Below, piece after piece: positions 1 to 7,452 of a stretch of 17,509 nt of DNA. The stretch covers positions 1-17,509 of the forward strand of contig JAHWKS010000010.1 in assembly GCA_019347795.1 (NCBI GenBank). Direction: 5' to 3'. A program made the position numbers and the translations under genes. Source of the DNA: Planctomycetota bacterium (GTDB lineage: Bacteria; Planctomycetota; Planctomycetia; Pirellulales; Pirellulaceae). The notes under the pieces were generated by a model. It was not told the origin of the DNA and did not search any database. It was given only the letters and a program-made list of their open reading frames with translations. Position 1 is the stretch's first letter. Every line of letters starts with the position of its first letter.

Positions 1-852
1 GTTCGCCTGGAGGAGCTGGCGCAAGGGTATCGCGGAACGGCGGCGTTTTTCCTCACCGCGGTGCAGGGGCAATGGCTTCGCGGCGAGGAGGCCAAAGGCT
101 ACGCTCCGCTGTTCGCCCTCGCCGGCGAAACGCTTGCCGGCGTTCGCACGCGACGCGAGGTGCGGCAAGTCGTGGTCGAGGCGCCGGCGCCGGCGGAGCT
201 AGAGAATCTGGGCGAAGTCCTCAACTACGCCGTCGCAACCGCTCACCGCAGCCAAATGCGTCAGGAGCGCGTAAAGCGAATGCAACTGGTCGGCCTAGCG
301 CTGCACGACTATCATGTGCAGCACGGCTCGTTTCCTCCGCCCGCATCCCGCGACGCGGCCGGCCGGCCGCTCTTGAGTTGGCGGGTCCACCTGCTGCCGT
401 CGTTGGGGGAGGAGGAACTGTATCGCCAGTTCCGCCTCGACGAGCCGTGGAACAGTCCCCACAACCGGGCGCTTTTGCCGCAAATCCCGCTCGCTTATCA
501 ATCCCCCGAAGCCGCAGGCGACGGCCGGACGCGGCTGGCCGCGCTCGTCGGTCCCGGCGCTCCCTTCGGCGGCCGTGCGGGGACGAGCCTGCGAGATTTT
601 ACAGACGGCGCCTCAGAGACAATCCTCCTGGTCGAATGCGGCCCCGACGGGGCGATCCCGTGGACGCAGCCGGACGATCTACCGTTCGATCCGCAAGACC
701 CGGCCGCCGGCTTGGGGTCGGTCGAGAAGGAAGGCTTCCTCGCCCTCTTCGGCGACGGCCGTGTGGAAATGATCCGCACGGCGATCGCCCCCGAGGCGCT
801 GCGAGCGCTCCTCACACATGGCGGCGGCGAGCGAACCACGCCGCCGGAATAA
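1..852 (+). CDS. DUF1559 domain protein, 3' part (5' end outside window)
   Basis: The frame is open from base 1 and ends at TAA 850-852, leaving 283 residues; the true start lies upstream, so the GTG at 61 is not taken as the start. The recognisable part begins around window residue 93 with RMQLVGLALHDYHVQHGSFP, the alpha-helix-to-loop signature that follows the pilin helix in DUF1559 (SBP_bac_10) proteins, then the LLSWRVHLLPSLGEEELY stretch, the EPWNSPHN motif, and a C-terminal FLALFGDGRVEMI equivalent to the usual DG motif. The visible N-terminal part is an unassigned helical region rather than a pilin leader, so this is probably one of the large non-pilin DUF1559 proteins that planctomycetes carry in many copies. 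Its function is unknown; export is inferred from the family. It converges on the cytochrome-like gene with a 76-nt gap. Confidence 0.85.
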   Translation, partial: VRLEELAQGYRGTAAFFLTAVQGQWLRGEEAKGYAPLFALAGETLAGVRTRREVRQVVVEAPAPAELENLGEVLNYAVATAHRSQMRQERVKRMQLVGLALHDYHVQHGSFPPPASRDAAGRPLLSWRVHLLPSLGEEELYRQFRLDEPWNSPHNRALLPQIPLAYQSPEAAGDGRTRLAALVGPGAPFGGRAGTSLRDFTDGASETILLVECGPDGAIPWTQPDDLPFDPQDPAAGLGSVEKEGFLALFGDGRVEMIRTAIAPEALRALLTHGGGERTTPPE

Positions 853-928
853 GCCGTCCCAATTCTCGCGCTCGCCGCTACACCCGGATCTTCGACCCCG
901 GCCCCCTCGCGTCCTGTGGGGAACTGGT

Positions 929-1351
929 CTACTCCTTCAGTTTGACCCCCTCCATCTCGCCGCTTTCAATGAGTTCGCGCCACGTCTTGCCGCTTTCGGC
1001 GGCGGGTTTGTCTTCCAGTTGCTCCAGCGCTTTGAGGAAGTCGGCGGTGGCGGCCTCGTTGACCTCTTTCCGCTCCAGGAAGCTCAGCTCCTTGGCGGCC
1101 TCGATCCGCGCCGTGATGTTTTTCTCTTTGAGCGCCTCGTGCAACGCCTGACCGAACTCGTTCCGGTGCTCTCGGCCCAACAGTTTCCCGGATTCATCTT
1201 TGCCCTTGACGTGGCAGGCGTAGCAGGTGACCAAACGCAACTCGTACTTCGCCTTGAGCGCGAGCCCGAACGGCGGGTGTCCCAGCGCCGTCGCCGTTAG
1301 GCAACCATGCACGAACAGGCACGTGATGCACATCCGCAATCTACGATTCAT
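929..1351 (-). CDS. Small exported CxxCH (mono-heme cytochrome c-like) protein
   Basis: 140 residues. An N-terminal signal peptide (about residues 1-24, hydrophobic with an ALG-type end) is followed by one CYACH heme-attachment motif near residue 43. The rest is charged and helical (KAKYELRL before the motif, several E/K-rich helices after) and shows no second CxxCH and no clear distal methionine region, so the fold is unassigned. The start is supported by GAGAGGG placed a few bases upstream. It lies 30 nt downstream of hslU on the same strand and could be read from the hslVU transcript, although no functional link is known. A heme-binding electron-transfer or sensor role is inferred from the motif alone. 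Planctomycetes encode many short CxxCH proteins. Confidence 0.75.
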   Translation of the reverse strand: MNRRLRMCITCLFVHGCLTATALGHPPFGLALKAKYELRLVTCYACHVKGKDESGKLLGREHRNEFGQALHEALKEKNITARIEAAKELSFLERKEVNEAATADFLKALEQLEDKPAAESGKTWRELIESGEMEGVKLKE

Positions 1352-1381
1352 GGGTCCCTCTCACTGTGGTAGGCGAAGATG

Positions 1382-2737
1382 TTACAGGATGAACTTGCTC
1401 AGCTCTTCGTCTTCGGTCACTTCTTTCAATCGCTCGTTGACGTAGGCGGCGTTGACGACGATCTTGCCCATCTTCATGTCGGGGGCCTCGAAGCTGGCCT
1501 CTTCCAAGAGCCGCTCCAGGATCGTGTGCAATCGGCGGGCGCCGATGTTCTGCGTCGATTGGTTGACGTGAAACGCGTACGAGGCGATGGCGTCGATCGC
1601 GTCGTCGGTGAACTCCAGCGTCACGCCTTCCGTGTCCAACAGCGCCGAATATTGCCGCGTGAGCGAGTTCTTCGGCTCGGTCAGAATCCGCACGAAGTCC
1701 TCCTTCGTCAGATCGGCCAGCTCCACGCGGATGGGGAAGCGGCCTTGCAGCTCCGGCATCAGCTCGCTGGGGCTGGCGCTGTGGAAGGCGCCCGCGGCGA
1801 CGAAGAGGATGTGGTCGGTCTTCACGTAGCCGTGCTTGGTCTGGATGGTGGTGCCTTCGACGATCGGCAAGAGATCGCGCTGCACCCCCTGGCGGGAAAC
1901 GTCGGCCCCGCGGGTGTCGCTGGCGACGACCTTGTCCAGCTCATCGACGAAGATGATCCCCATGTTCTCCGCCAGGTCGATCGCCGCGGCGTTCACTTCC
2001 TCCGGGTTCAGGAGGGCCTCGACCTCCTGCTCGAAGAGAATCTCCCGGGCCTCGGCCACCGAAACTTCGCGGCGGACCGTGTTCTTGGGCATGAACCGCT
2101 CCAGCATTCCCTGCAGGTCGATGTCCATCTGCTCGACTCCCATGCCGCCGATCATGACGGGGTTGGCCTTTTGCTCGCTGGAGATCTCGACCCGCCGCTG
2201 ATCCAGCTCGCCCGCTTGAAGCATCGCCCGCATTTTGTCGCGGGTCCGTTCGTAGTGTCCCTGATCGGCCTCTTCGGCGGAGAAGGAGGGACGCGGCGCC
2301 AGGATATCGACCAGCCGTTCCCCCGCACGGCGGCGGGCTTCCTCTTCGACCCCCTTCCGAAGATGCGCCCGCACCAGCGTGATGGCGTTCTCCACCAGCT
2401 CGCGAACCAAGCTCTCGACGTCGCGGCCGTAGTAGCCGACCTCGGTGTATTTGGTAGCCTCGACCTTGATGAAGGGGGCGCCGGTAAGGCTGGCCAGGCG
2501 GCGGGCGATCTCGGTCTTGCCCACGCCGGTGGGCCCGATCATGAGGATGTTCTTGGGGGCGATCTCGCCTTGCATCTCGTCCGCGACGCGCTGCCGGCGC
2601 CAGCGATTGCGGATCGCCACCGCCACGGCCCGCTTCGCATCATCCTGGCCGATGATGTAGCGGTCCAGCTCCGTGACGATCTGCCGCGGCGTCATGTCGG
2701 GGGTCGCGAGCGGCTCCGCCTTGGTTTTCTTCGCCAT
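1382..2737 (-). CDS. hslU: ATP-dependent protease ATPase subunit HslU (ClpY)
   Basis: 451 residues with start ATG 2737, chosen because MTPRQIVTELDRYIIGQ follows shortly, as in other HslU proteins; a longer frame to 2821 would run through the upstream palindrome. HslU is the hexameric AAA+ unfoldase that feeds proteins into the HslV peptidase in the cytoplasm. Walker A GPTGVGKT is near residues 68-75, Walker B IIFVDE near 261-266, and the acidic intermediate domain lies between them. Arg and sensor elements are seen in PELQGRFPIRVEL and IGARRLHTILERLLE. The C-terminal tail EELSKFIL is the segment that docks in HslV and activates it. The pore loop reads GYYG (residues about 101-104) where GYVG is usual. 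It is preceded by hslV with a 108-nt gap that holds a palindrome, and a purine-rich GAGAGAAGAG precedes the start. Confidence 0.97.
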   Translation of the reverse strand: MAKKTKAEPLATPDMTPRQIVTELDRYIIGQDDAKRAVAVAIRNRWRRQRVADEMQGEIAPKNILMIGPTGVGKTEIARRLASLTGAPFIKVEATKYTEVGYYGRDVESLVRELVENAITLVRAHLRKGVEEEARRRAGERLVDILAPRPSFSAEEADQGHYERTRDKMRAMLQAGELDQRRVEISSEQKANPVMIGGMGVEQMDIDLQGMLERFMPKNTVRREVSVAEAREILFEQEVEALLNPEEVNAAAIDLAENMGIIFVDELDKVVASDTRGADVSRQGVQRDLLPIVEGTTIQTKHGYVKTDHILFVAAGAFHSASPSELMPELQGRFPIRVELADLTKEDFVRILTEPKNSLTRQYSALLDTEGVTLEFTDDAIDAIASYAFHVNQSTQNIGARRLHTILERLLEEASFEAPDMKMGKIVVNAAYVNERLKEVTEDEELSKFIL

Positions 2738-2759
2738 CGCTCTTCTCTCAGAATCAGAA

Positions 2760-2840
2760 AGTAGTAGGCACACTCCGGGCGCCGTTCTTTGAAGCTTCGC
2801 AATCGATGTTCGCGACGGCACACGGAGTGTGCCTGCTACT
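2760..2840. repeat. Imperfect palindrome between hslV and hslU
   Basis: Two 18-nt arms, 2760-2777 (begins AGTAGTAGGCACACTCCG) and 2823-2840 (CGGAGTGTGCCTGCTACT), pair with a single G-U type mismatch across a 45-nt centre. The right arm also contains its own hairpin: GGCACAC 2817-2823, loop GGA, GTGTGCC 2827-2833. The element fills most of the 108-nt gap between hslV and hslU. It has the look of a REP or MITE-like dispersed element. No transposase or target duplication was identified. In the hslVU mRNA it would form a strong structure just upstream of the hslU leader. Confidence 0.75.
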
Positions 2841-2845
2841 ATGGA

Positions 2846-3388
2846 CTACGTCTCACTCTCCAGTTCGTGGACGGTGATGTTAGTGTTGGTGTAGATGTCG
2901 ATCTCGGCGGCGATCTCCAGCGATTGCTGCACGATCTCGCGGGCCGAGAGACTGGAATGTTTCACCAGGGCGCGGGCCGAGGCGATGGCGAACGAGCCGC
3001 CGGACCCCACGCCGAGGATGCCGTCGGTGGGATTGATCACATCCCCCACGCCGTTCACCAGCAGCGTGTGCTTGGAGTCCACCACGGCGAGCATCGCCTG
3101 CAGGCGCCGCAGCGCCCGGTCGGTCCGCCAGTCCTTGGCCAGCTCGGTCGCCGCCCGGGGGACGTTGGCGGGATAGTCTTTGAGCTTTTTCTCGAACCGC
3201 TCCAGCAGAGCGAAGGCGTCGGCGCCGCCGCCCGCGAAGCCGCACAGCACCTTGCCGTCCATGAGAGGGCGAATTTTTATCGCGTCCGCCTTCATCACGG
3301 TGGTGTCGAGGGTGACCTGCCCATCGCCGCCAATGGCGACCATCCCCTTGTGGCGAACGGTGAGAATCGTCGTGGCGTGCAGCTTCAT
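2846..3388 (-). CDS. hslV: ATP-dependent protease peptidase subunit HslV (ClpQ)
   Basis: 180 residues, the usual family length. HslV is the proteasome-beta-like threonine peptidase that forms a double hexamer capped by HslU. The N-terminus is MKLHA-TTILTVRHKG: the TT pair marks the catalytic threonine (Thr6), so a five-residue propeptide must be removed, similar to the HATT start of Firmicute CodW. Conserved landmarks follow in order: IGGDGQVTL, LCGFAGGGADAF, ELAKDWRTDRALRRLQA, the VGSGGSFA glycine loop and IYTNTNITVHEL at the end. An in-frame TGA just upstream forces this ATG; no good Shine-Dalgarno is visible. It lies upstream of hslU on the same strand and downstream of the M1 peptidase gene after a 145-nt gap. 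Confidence 0.97.
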   Translation of the reverse strand: MKLHATTILTVRHKGMVAIGGDGQVTLDTTVMKADAIKIRPLMDGKVLCGFAGGGADAFALLERFEKKLKDYPANVPRAATELAKDWRTDRALRRLQAMLAVVDSKHTLLVNGVGDVINPTDGILGVGSGGSFAIASARALVKHSSLSAREIVQQSLEIAAEIDIYTNTNITVHELESET

Positions 3389-3427
3389 GCGGAGTCATCG
3401 CGTGGAAGGAGTTCGCGTCCCTCCCTC

Positions 3428-3433
3428 ATCATA
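3428..3433 (-). promoter_or_regulatory. Possible -10 element for hslV
   Basis: The minus strand reads TATGAT here, five of six bases of the sigma70 -10 consensus, about 40 nt before the hslV start codon and after the 3468-3525 palindrome. No convincing -35 hexamer is seen at the right distance, so the call is tentative. Confidence 0.25.
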
Positions 3434-3467
3434 GCGAAACGGGCCGGCGGGGAAAGGAACCGCGGTG

Positions 3468-3525
3468 ATTGTCGCCTTTCGCTCCGCGCTGGGGACGATA
3501 CTTTCGCGGAGAGAAAGGCGACAAT
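3468..3525. repeat. Imperfect palindrome between the M1 peptidase gene and hslV
   Basis: Two 21-nt arms (3468-3488 and 3505-3525) are inverted copies with one mismatch. The left arm starts ATTGTCGCCTTTC and ends CTCCGCG; the loop is 16 nt. It begins 8 nt after the stop of the M1 gene, so it could act as that gene's terminator hairpin, but no T-tract follows on either strand. Size and sequence differ from the palindrome between hslV and hslU, which suggests another small dispersed family. Confidence 0.75.
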
Positions 3526-3533
3526 TGCCCGCG

Positions 3534-5843
3534 CTAACCCTTCTTTGCCTCCGCCTCTTTCGCCTTTTGCATCTCGTTCTTCTCTTGCTTCTCCTTGAAC
3601 AGCTCGAAGCGAGACTTCACGACGCGGCGGGGGAAGTAGTTGTTCTCCGTATCCACGTCGGCCGTCTCCAAGTGCGGGTCGAGCACGAGGCTCTTGATCG
3701 TCTTGTCCGTGATGAGCAGCTTGGACGCCCGCTGATTGTTCGCGCGCCAGATCTCCGCGGGAATGCGCAGCTCCTGTTTGTCGCCGTCTTCGTACTCGAT
3801 CTCGAGGATCACCGGCATCGGCAGGCCGCCGACGTTGCGCAGGTCGATTACGTAAAAATTCTGCTTCGTCTCCAGGAGCTTCTTCTCCTCGTCGCTGAGC
3901 TCCTTGAGAAATTCCTCGTAGCTCTTGCGGTCTTCGTCGGTCACGTCGAGCGGATCGTACTCGTTGTAGAAATCCTTCAGCTCCGGCAACTGGTCCACGA
4001 ATTTCGGAATCTCCGCGTTCCGCAACTGGGCGAGCGTCTTCGGCTCTTCCTCCCGCTCGCGGCGCTGCTCCGCTTTTTCCTTCTCCGGGTCTTTGGACGC
4101 GAGGGTCGCCAGCCGGACGTTCTCGATCGCCACATCGACGTGATCGGTGGTGTAGAACCAGCCGCGGAAGAACCAGTCCAGATCCACCCCCGAGGCGTCT
4201 TCCATCGTGCGGAAGAAGTCGGCGGGCAACGGCCGTTTGAACCGCCACCGCCGGGCGTACTCCCGGAAGGCGTGATCGAACAGCTCCCGCCCCAGGATCG
4301 TCTCCCGCAGAATGTTCAGCGCCGTGGCGGGCTTGGCGTAGGCGTTGTTCCCGAACTGCAGGATCGACTCCGAGTTGGTCATGATTGGAACCTGGTGCGT
4401 GCTCCGCATGTAGGAGACGATGTGCTTCGGCTCGCCGCGGTCGGAAGGATAATCCTCCTCCCATTCCTGCTCCGCCAGGTATTGCAGGAAGGTGTTCAGT
4501 CCCTCATCCATCCAGGTCCACTGCCGCTCATCGCTGTTGACGATCATCGGGAAATAGTTGTGCCCCACCTCGTGGATGATGACCGAGATTAAGCCGTACT
4601 TGGTGCGCTTCGAGTACGTTCCGTCCTTCTCCGGCCGGGGGCCGTTGAAGCAGATCATCGGGTATTCCATGCCATACACCGGCCCATTGACGGAGATGGC
4701 CGTCGGGTACGGATAGGGGAACGTGTACCGCGAGTAGACGTTGAGCGTGTGAACGATGGCCCGCGTGGAGTACTTGCTCCAGAGCGGCTCGGCCTCGTTG
4801 GGATAGAACGACATGGCCATCACGCGGTTCCCCGCCACGTCGTGCCCCTGCGCGTCCCAGATGAACTTGCGAGACGATGCGAAGGCGAAGTCGCGCACGT
4901 TCTGGGCGTGGAAGACCCACGTCTTCTTTCCCTCGGGCTTGCTCTTCTCGTTCGCCTTGGCTTCCTCGGGGGTGACGATGAACACTGGCTTCTCGGCCGT
5001 TCGCGCTTCTTCGAATCGCTTCCGCTGTGCTTCGGTGAGCACGTCCGCCGCATTCTGCAGGACGCCCGTGGCGGCGACGATATGATCGTCGGGCGCCGTG
5101 ATGCGAACCAGGAAGTCGCCCAGCTCGAGCGTGAACTCGCCGCGCCCCAGGTACTGCTTGTGCTGCCAACCGGCGGCGTCGGTGTACGAGGCCACCCGCG
5201 GATGCCACTGGGCGATCTCGTAGATGTTGTTGCCGTCCTCCTCGAAGTGCTCGTAGCCGGTGCGGCCCCAGAGCACCTTGGCGTTGTTGACGGCGTACTC
5301 CCAGCGAATCGAGAAGCGGAACATCTCGCCGGGGACCAGCGGCTGCGGGAGGTCGATCCGCATCATCGTCTTGACGATCGCGTGCTCCAGCGGCTTGCCC
5401 GCGGCGTCATTCACCTCGGCGATCTTCATGCTCCCGTCGAATTCCTCGCGGGCCAGCAGGCTGCGAAGCGTATCGAGCGACATCCGGTTCACATCCGGCG
5501 CCGTGCGGGTGAGGGCCGAGTCGCTGTCGGGCGCGAAGATGTTCGGGTCCAGTTGCAGCCAGAGATATGTGAGCGGATCGGGCGAGTGGTTGTGATACGT
5601 GATCGTCTCGCGGCCGATGATCCGCTGCCGCTCGTCATCCAGCTCGACGTCGATGACGTAATCGGCCCGCTGCTGCCAGTACGCCGGCCCCGGCGCGCCC
5701 GACCCGGTGCGGTAGACGTTGGGCGTGGGCAGAACCTCTTCGAGCTGGCGAAAGCGATCATCGTCGATGCTCCGCCGCTGAGCGAACGCGGGCGAAACGA
5801 GAGCAGCGAGCGTGAGGAGAACCAGGGATGCGCGGCGAACCAT
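3534..5843 (-). CDS. Secreted M1 family zinc metallopeptidase (aminopeptidase-like)
   Basis: 769 residues from ATG 5843, chosen because it directly precedes a signal peptide (MVRRASLVLLTLAALVSPAF, cleavage near AFA-Q); the frame also has a TTG 36 nt earlier. M1 enzymes remove N-terminal residues from peptides. The zinc site HEVGH is near residues 424-428 with the third ligand Glu near 447 in WTWMDEG (HExxH-18-E). The substrate loop reads YGMEYP (about 391-395), the form found in many secreted M1 proteins in place of GAMEN. The N-terminal beta domain starts around residue 55. After about residue 580 comes a highly charged region (EKEKAEQRREREEE) and a beta-rich tail that ends with a Lys/Glu helix. 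It follows the SMP-30-like gene with a 57-nt gap, consistent with co-transcription. Expected location is periplasmic or extracellular. Confidence 0.92.
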   Translation of the reverse strand: MVRRASLVLLTLAALVSPAFAQRRSIDDDRFRQLEEVLPTPNVYRTGSGAPGPAYWQQRADYVIDVELDDERQRIIGRETITYHNHSPDPLTYLWLQLDPNIFAPDSDSALTRTAPDVNRMSLDTLRSLLAREEFDGSMKIAEVNDAAGKPLEHAIVKTMMRIDLPQPLVPGEMFRFSIRWEYAVNNAKVLWGRTGYEHFEEDGNNIYEIAQWHPRVASYTDAAGWQHKQYLGRGEFTLELGDFLVRITAPDDHIVAATGVLQNAADVLTEAQRKRFEEARTAEKPVFIVTPEEAKANEKSKPEGKKTWVFHAQNVRDFAFASSRKFIWDAQGHDVAGNRVMAMSFYPNEAEPLWSKYSTRAIVHTLNVYSRYTFPYPYPTAISVNGPVYGMEYPMICFNGPRPEKDGTYSKRTKYGLISVIIHEVGHNYFPMIVNSDERQWTWMDEGLNTFLQYLAEQEWEEDYPSDRGEPKHIVSYMRSTHQVPIMTNSESILQFGNNAYAKPATALNILRETILGRELFDHAFREYARRWRFKRPLPADFFRTMEDASGVDLDWFFRGWFYTTDHVDVAIENVRLATLASKDPEKEKAEQRREREEEPKTLAQLRNAEIPKFVDQLPELKDFYNEYDPLDVTDEDRKSYEEFLKELSDEEKKLLETKQNFYVIDLRNVGGLPMPVILEIEYEDGDKQELRIPAEIWRANNQRASKLLITDKTIKSLVLDPHLETADVDTENNYFPRRVVKSRFELFKEKQEKNEMQKAKEAEAKKG

Positions 5844-5900
5844 GGGCGACTCGAAGTACGGTGACCGAGGTTGGATCAAAGAAGCAGCTTCATCGTTCCG

Positions 5901-6827
5901 TCACCGCGCGAAGGCCGGCGCCATGCCGCGGCGGATCGAGCGCATCTTATAGACGCTCGTCGTGGCGGTGAGGAAGACCTCCCGCAGGTCCTTGCCGCCG
6001 AAGGTGACGTTGGTGGAGAACTCGGGCATCGGCTTGTGCAGGAGCAGCTCGCCTTGCGGGCTGATGACGAATAATCCGGTCGTCTCGCCCTGGCCGGCGG
6101 CGCCGTAGATGTTCCCCTCCACGTCGAGCCACATCCCGTCGATGCCGCGATCGGGCGAGAAGTCGTACACCACGCCGTCGGGCGCCAATCCGCCGTCCTC
6201 CTGCACGCGGTAACGGTGCAGCTTCTGCGTTCCGCGATCGGAGACGTACACAAGGCGATCGTCCGCACTCATCACGATGCCGTTGGGCCGCTGAAGGTTC
6301 GCGATCACCAGCGACGCGCGCCCCGGCTCATCGATGCGATACACGCCGCTGTGCGGCTGCGATTTTTCGATGTCGCCGCCGTACCACGGATCGGTGAAGT
6401 AGATGCGGCTGCGGCTGTCGATGCACAGATCATTGGGAGCGATGAACGGCCGGCCGTCGAACTCGGCCGCCAGCGGCGTGGTCTCGCCGTTCTCCTCCAG
6501 CCGCGCGACCCGCCGTTCGCCCCCTTCGCCGGCCGACTGGCACATCAGGAGCCGCCCTTTGCGATCGAACAACAGCCCATTCGCCCGCCCGCACGGTTGC
6601 AGGAAGACCGACAGCTCCCCCGCCTGCGAGAGCCGCATCACGCGATCGTTGCGGCCATCGGAAAAATACAGAGCCCCATCCTTGCCGATCGCCGGCCCCT
6701 CGGTGAATTCGCATCCCGACGCGACGTTCTTGACGCCGAACGACTCATCGAGAACCCCGTCCTCCGCGACCGCCGCGGACAAAATCGAGAGAACAATGAC
6801 CATCACGCCGAAGAACTGCGCCCGCAT
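5901..6827 (-). CDS. Secreted SMP-30/gluconolactonase/LRE-family beta-propeller protein
   Basis: 308 residues. An N-terminal signal peptide (cleavage near SAAVA-ED) leads into a six-bladed propeller of the SMP-30/gluconolactonase type, a fold that hydrolyses sugar lactones or related esters using one divalent metal. Expected metal and active-site residues are visible: Glu43 in CEFTEGPAIG, Asn132 in APNDLCID, Asn182 in RPNGIVMS and Asp230 in RGIDGMWLD. Blade motifs such as LYFSDGRNDRV, IYFTDPWYGG and VYVSDRGTQKLHRY recur. The start is supported by AAGGTGG five bases upstream. The substrate cannot be read from sequence; planctomycetes carry many secreted paralogues. It sits 57 nt upstream of the M1 peptidase gene on the same strand, and a promoter-like pair lies at 6899-6927. 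Confidence 0.9.
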   Translation of the reverse strand: MRAQFFGVMVIVLSILSAAVAEDGVLDESFGVKNVASGCEFTEGPAIGKDGALYFSDGRNDRVMRLSQAGELSVFLQPCGRANGLLFDRKGRLLMCQSAGEGGERRVARLEENGETTPLAAEFDGRPFIAPNDLCIDSRSRIYFTDPWYGGDIEKSQPHSGVYRIDEPGRASLVIANLQRPNGIVMSADDRLVYVSDRGTQKLHRYRVQEDGGLAPDGVVYDFSPDRGIDGMWLDVEGNIYGAAGQGETTGLFVISPQGELLLHKPMPEFSTNVTFGGKDLREVFLTATTSVYKMRSIRRGMAPAFAR

Positions 6828-6868
6828 TGACCACCTTGGGAATCGCGTGAGAGGAAGAACCGCCGTCG

Positions 6869-6895
6869 CTCGGCGCCGTAAGAGCCGGCACCGAG
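6869..6895. repeat. Hairpin between the HEPN-like gene and the SMP-30 gene
   Basis: Ten-nt arms CTCGGCGCCG (6869-6878) and CGGCACCGAG (6886-6895) pair with one mismatch around a 7-nt loop. It lies 48 nt past the HEPN-like stop and just downstream of a promoter-like pair for the SMP-30 gene. It may therefore be a terminator without a U-tract or a 5'-leader hairpin. Confidence 0.5.
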
Positions 6896-6898
6896 TGC

Positions 6899-6927
6899 AT
6901 TCTGATCCCGTCCCCGGTCTTCGTCAA
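6899..6927 (-). promoter_or_regulatory. Possible sigma70-type promoter for the SMP-30/M1 pair
   Basis: On the minus strand TTGACG (6927-6922) is followed after 17 nt by CAGAAT (6904-6899). These are five of six and four of six consensus bases with ideal spacing. Transcription would start near 6892 and run through the 6869-6895 hairpin into the SMP-30 gene. Confidence 0.35.
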
Positions 6928-6942
6928 ATGCTGCCGCAGTCT

Positions 6943-7452
6943 TCACGTGTCGGCGTACTCGGGAAACCGCTCGACCGCGATTTGAATGAATCTCATCAAT
7001 TCGCGACCTTGACCGCTGGTCAGTGAGGCCCAAATGGGAAACTTGTAATCCAGCGGCGCCGTATGGGGAACATCGTGCGGCCACGGATACTCCGGATTAG
7101 GACCTTCATGGGCGAGATCCGGAGCAACGCGCTCAAGATCATAGGCCATCGGCAATACGGCCCGTAGCCAATTCTGGAAGTCTGAATACCTCTGAAACTT
7201 GAAGATCGCGGCGATCTGCTTTCGGCGGACTTGCCGAATCTGGCCCAAGAACCTTAGGAACTGGACAAAGCCTGCATGGCTCCTCGGCGGCGGAGTTTCC
7301 GATCTCCAAAAGTATGCTTTCGCGATTTTCTCCGTGACCATCTGAAGGTAGTGCAACGAATGGCACTGCGCCGGCGCCTGACTGCGAAGCAGGAGAAATA
7401 CTTGATGGTCCGACTTTGCCTGACGCCACCAAAGTTCCTGGTATGCGTTCAT
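6943..7452 (-). CDS. HEPN-like helical protein, second gene of a two-gene module
   Basis: 169 residues from ATG 7452, chosen because this ATG overlaps the TGA of the upstream gene as ATGA, a sign of translational coupling; an earlier in-frame ATG at 7527 would add 25 atypical residues read inside the partner gene. The N-terminal half resembles HEPN domains: ELWWRQAKSDHQVFLLLRSQ as first helix, then CHSLHYLQMVTEKIAKAYF as second helix (compare the H..Q...EK..KA pattern) and SHAGFVQFLRFLG. An R-x5-H (Arg10, His16) is present, but in the first helix and not where the catalytic Rx4-6H motif of HEPN RNases normally sits. The C-terminal part has ERVAPDLAHEGPNPEYPWP and a final helix GRELMRFIQIAVERF. 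The function is not established; HEPN proteins are often RNA-cutting toxins or nucleotide-binding partners. Confidence 0.7.
   Translation of the reverse strand: MNAYQELWWRQAKSDHQVFLLLRSQAPAQCHSLHYLQMVTEKIAKAYFWRSETPPPRSHAGFVQFLRFLGQIRQVRRKQIAAIFKFQRYSDFQNWLRAVLPMAYDLERVAPDLAHEGPNPEYPWPHDVPHTAPLDYKFPIWASLTSGQGRELMRFIQIAVERFPEYADT

Noticed and set aside
853..928. Terminator between the convergent DUF1559 and cytochrome-like genes
   Set aside because: No stable stem followed by a T-tract was found on either strand in this 76-nt gap.
1379..2764. Long plus-strand open frame (461 codons) opposite hslU
   Set aside because: It is antisense to a complete, motif-rich HslU; its protein is His/Asp/Leu-rich with no recognisable domain, typical of GC-rich shadow frames.
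2738..2821. Longer HslU start at 2821
   Set aside because: The extra residues are translated palindrome sequence and have no counterpart in HslU proteins.
5844..5879. TTG start of the M1 peptidase 12 codons earlier
   Set aside because: ATG 5843 directly precedes a complete signal peptide, and the extra residues would weaken its N-region.
7405..7425. R-x5-H in WWRQAKSDH as the catalytic HEPN RNase motif
   Set aside because: It lies in the first helix, whereas the catalytic Rx4-6H of HEPN RNases is usually near the last helices; not used as proof of RNase activity.
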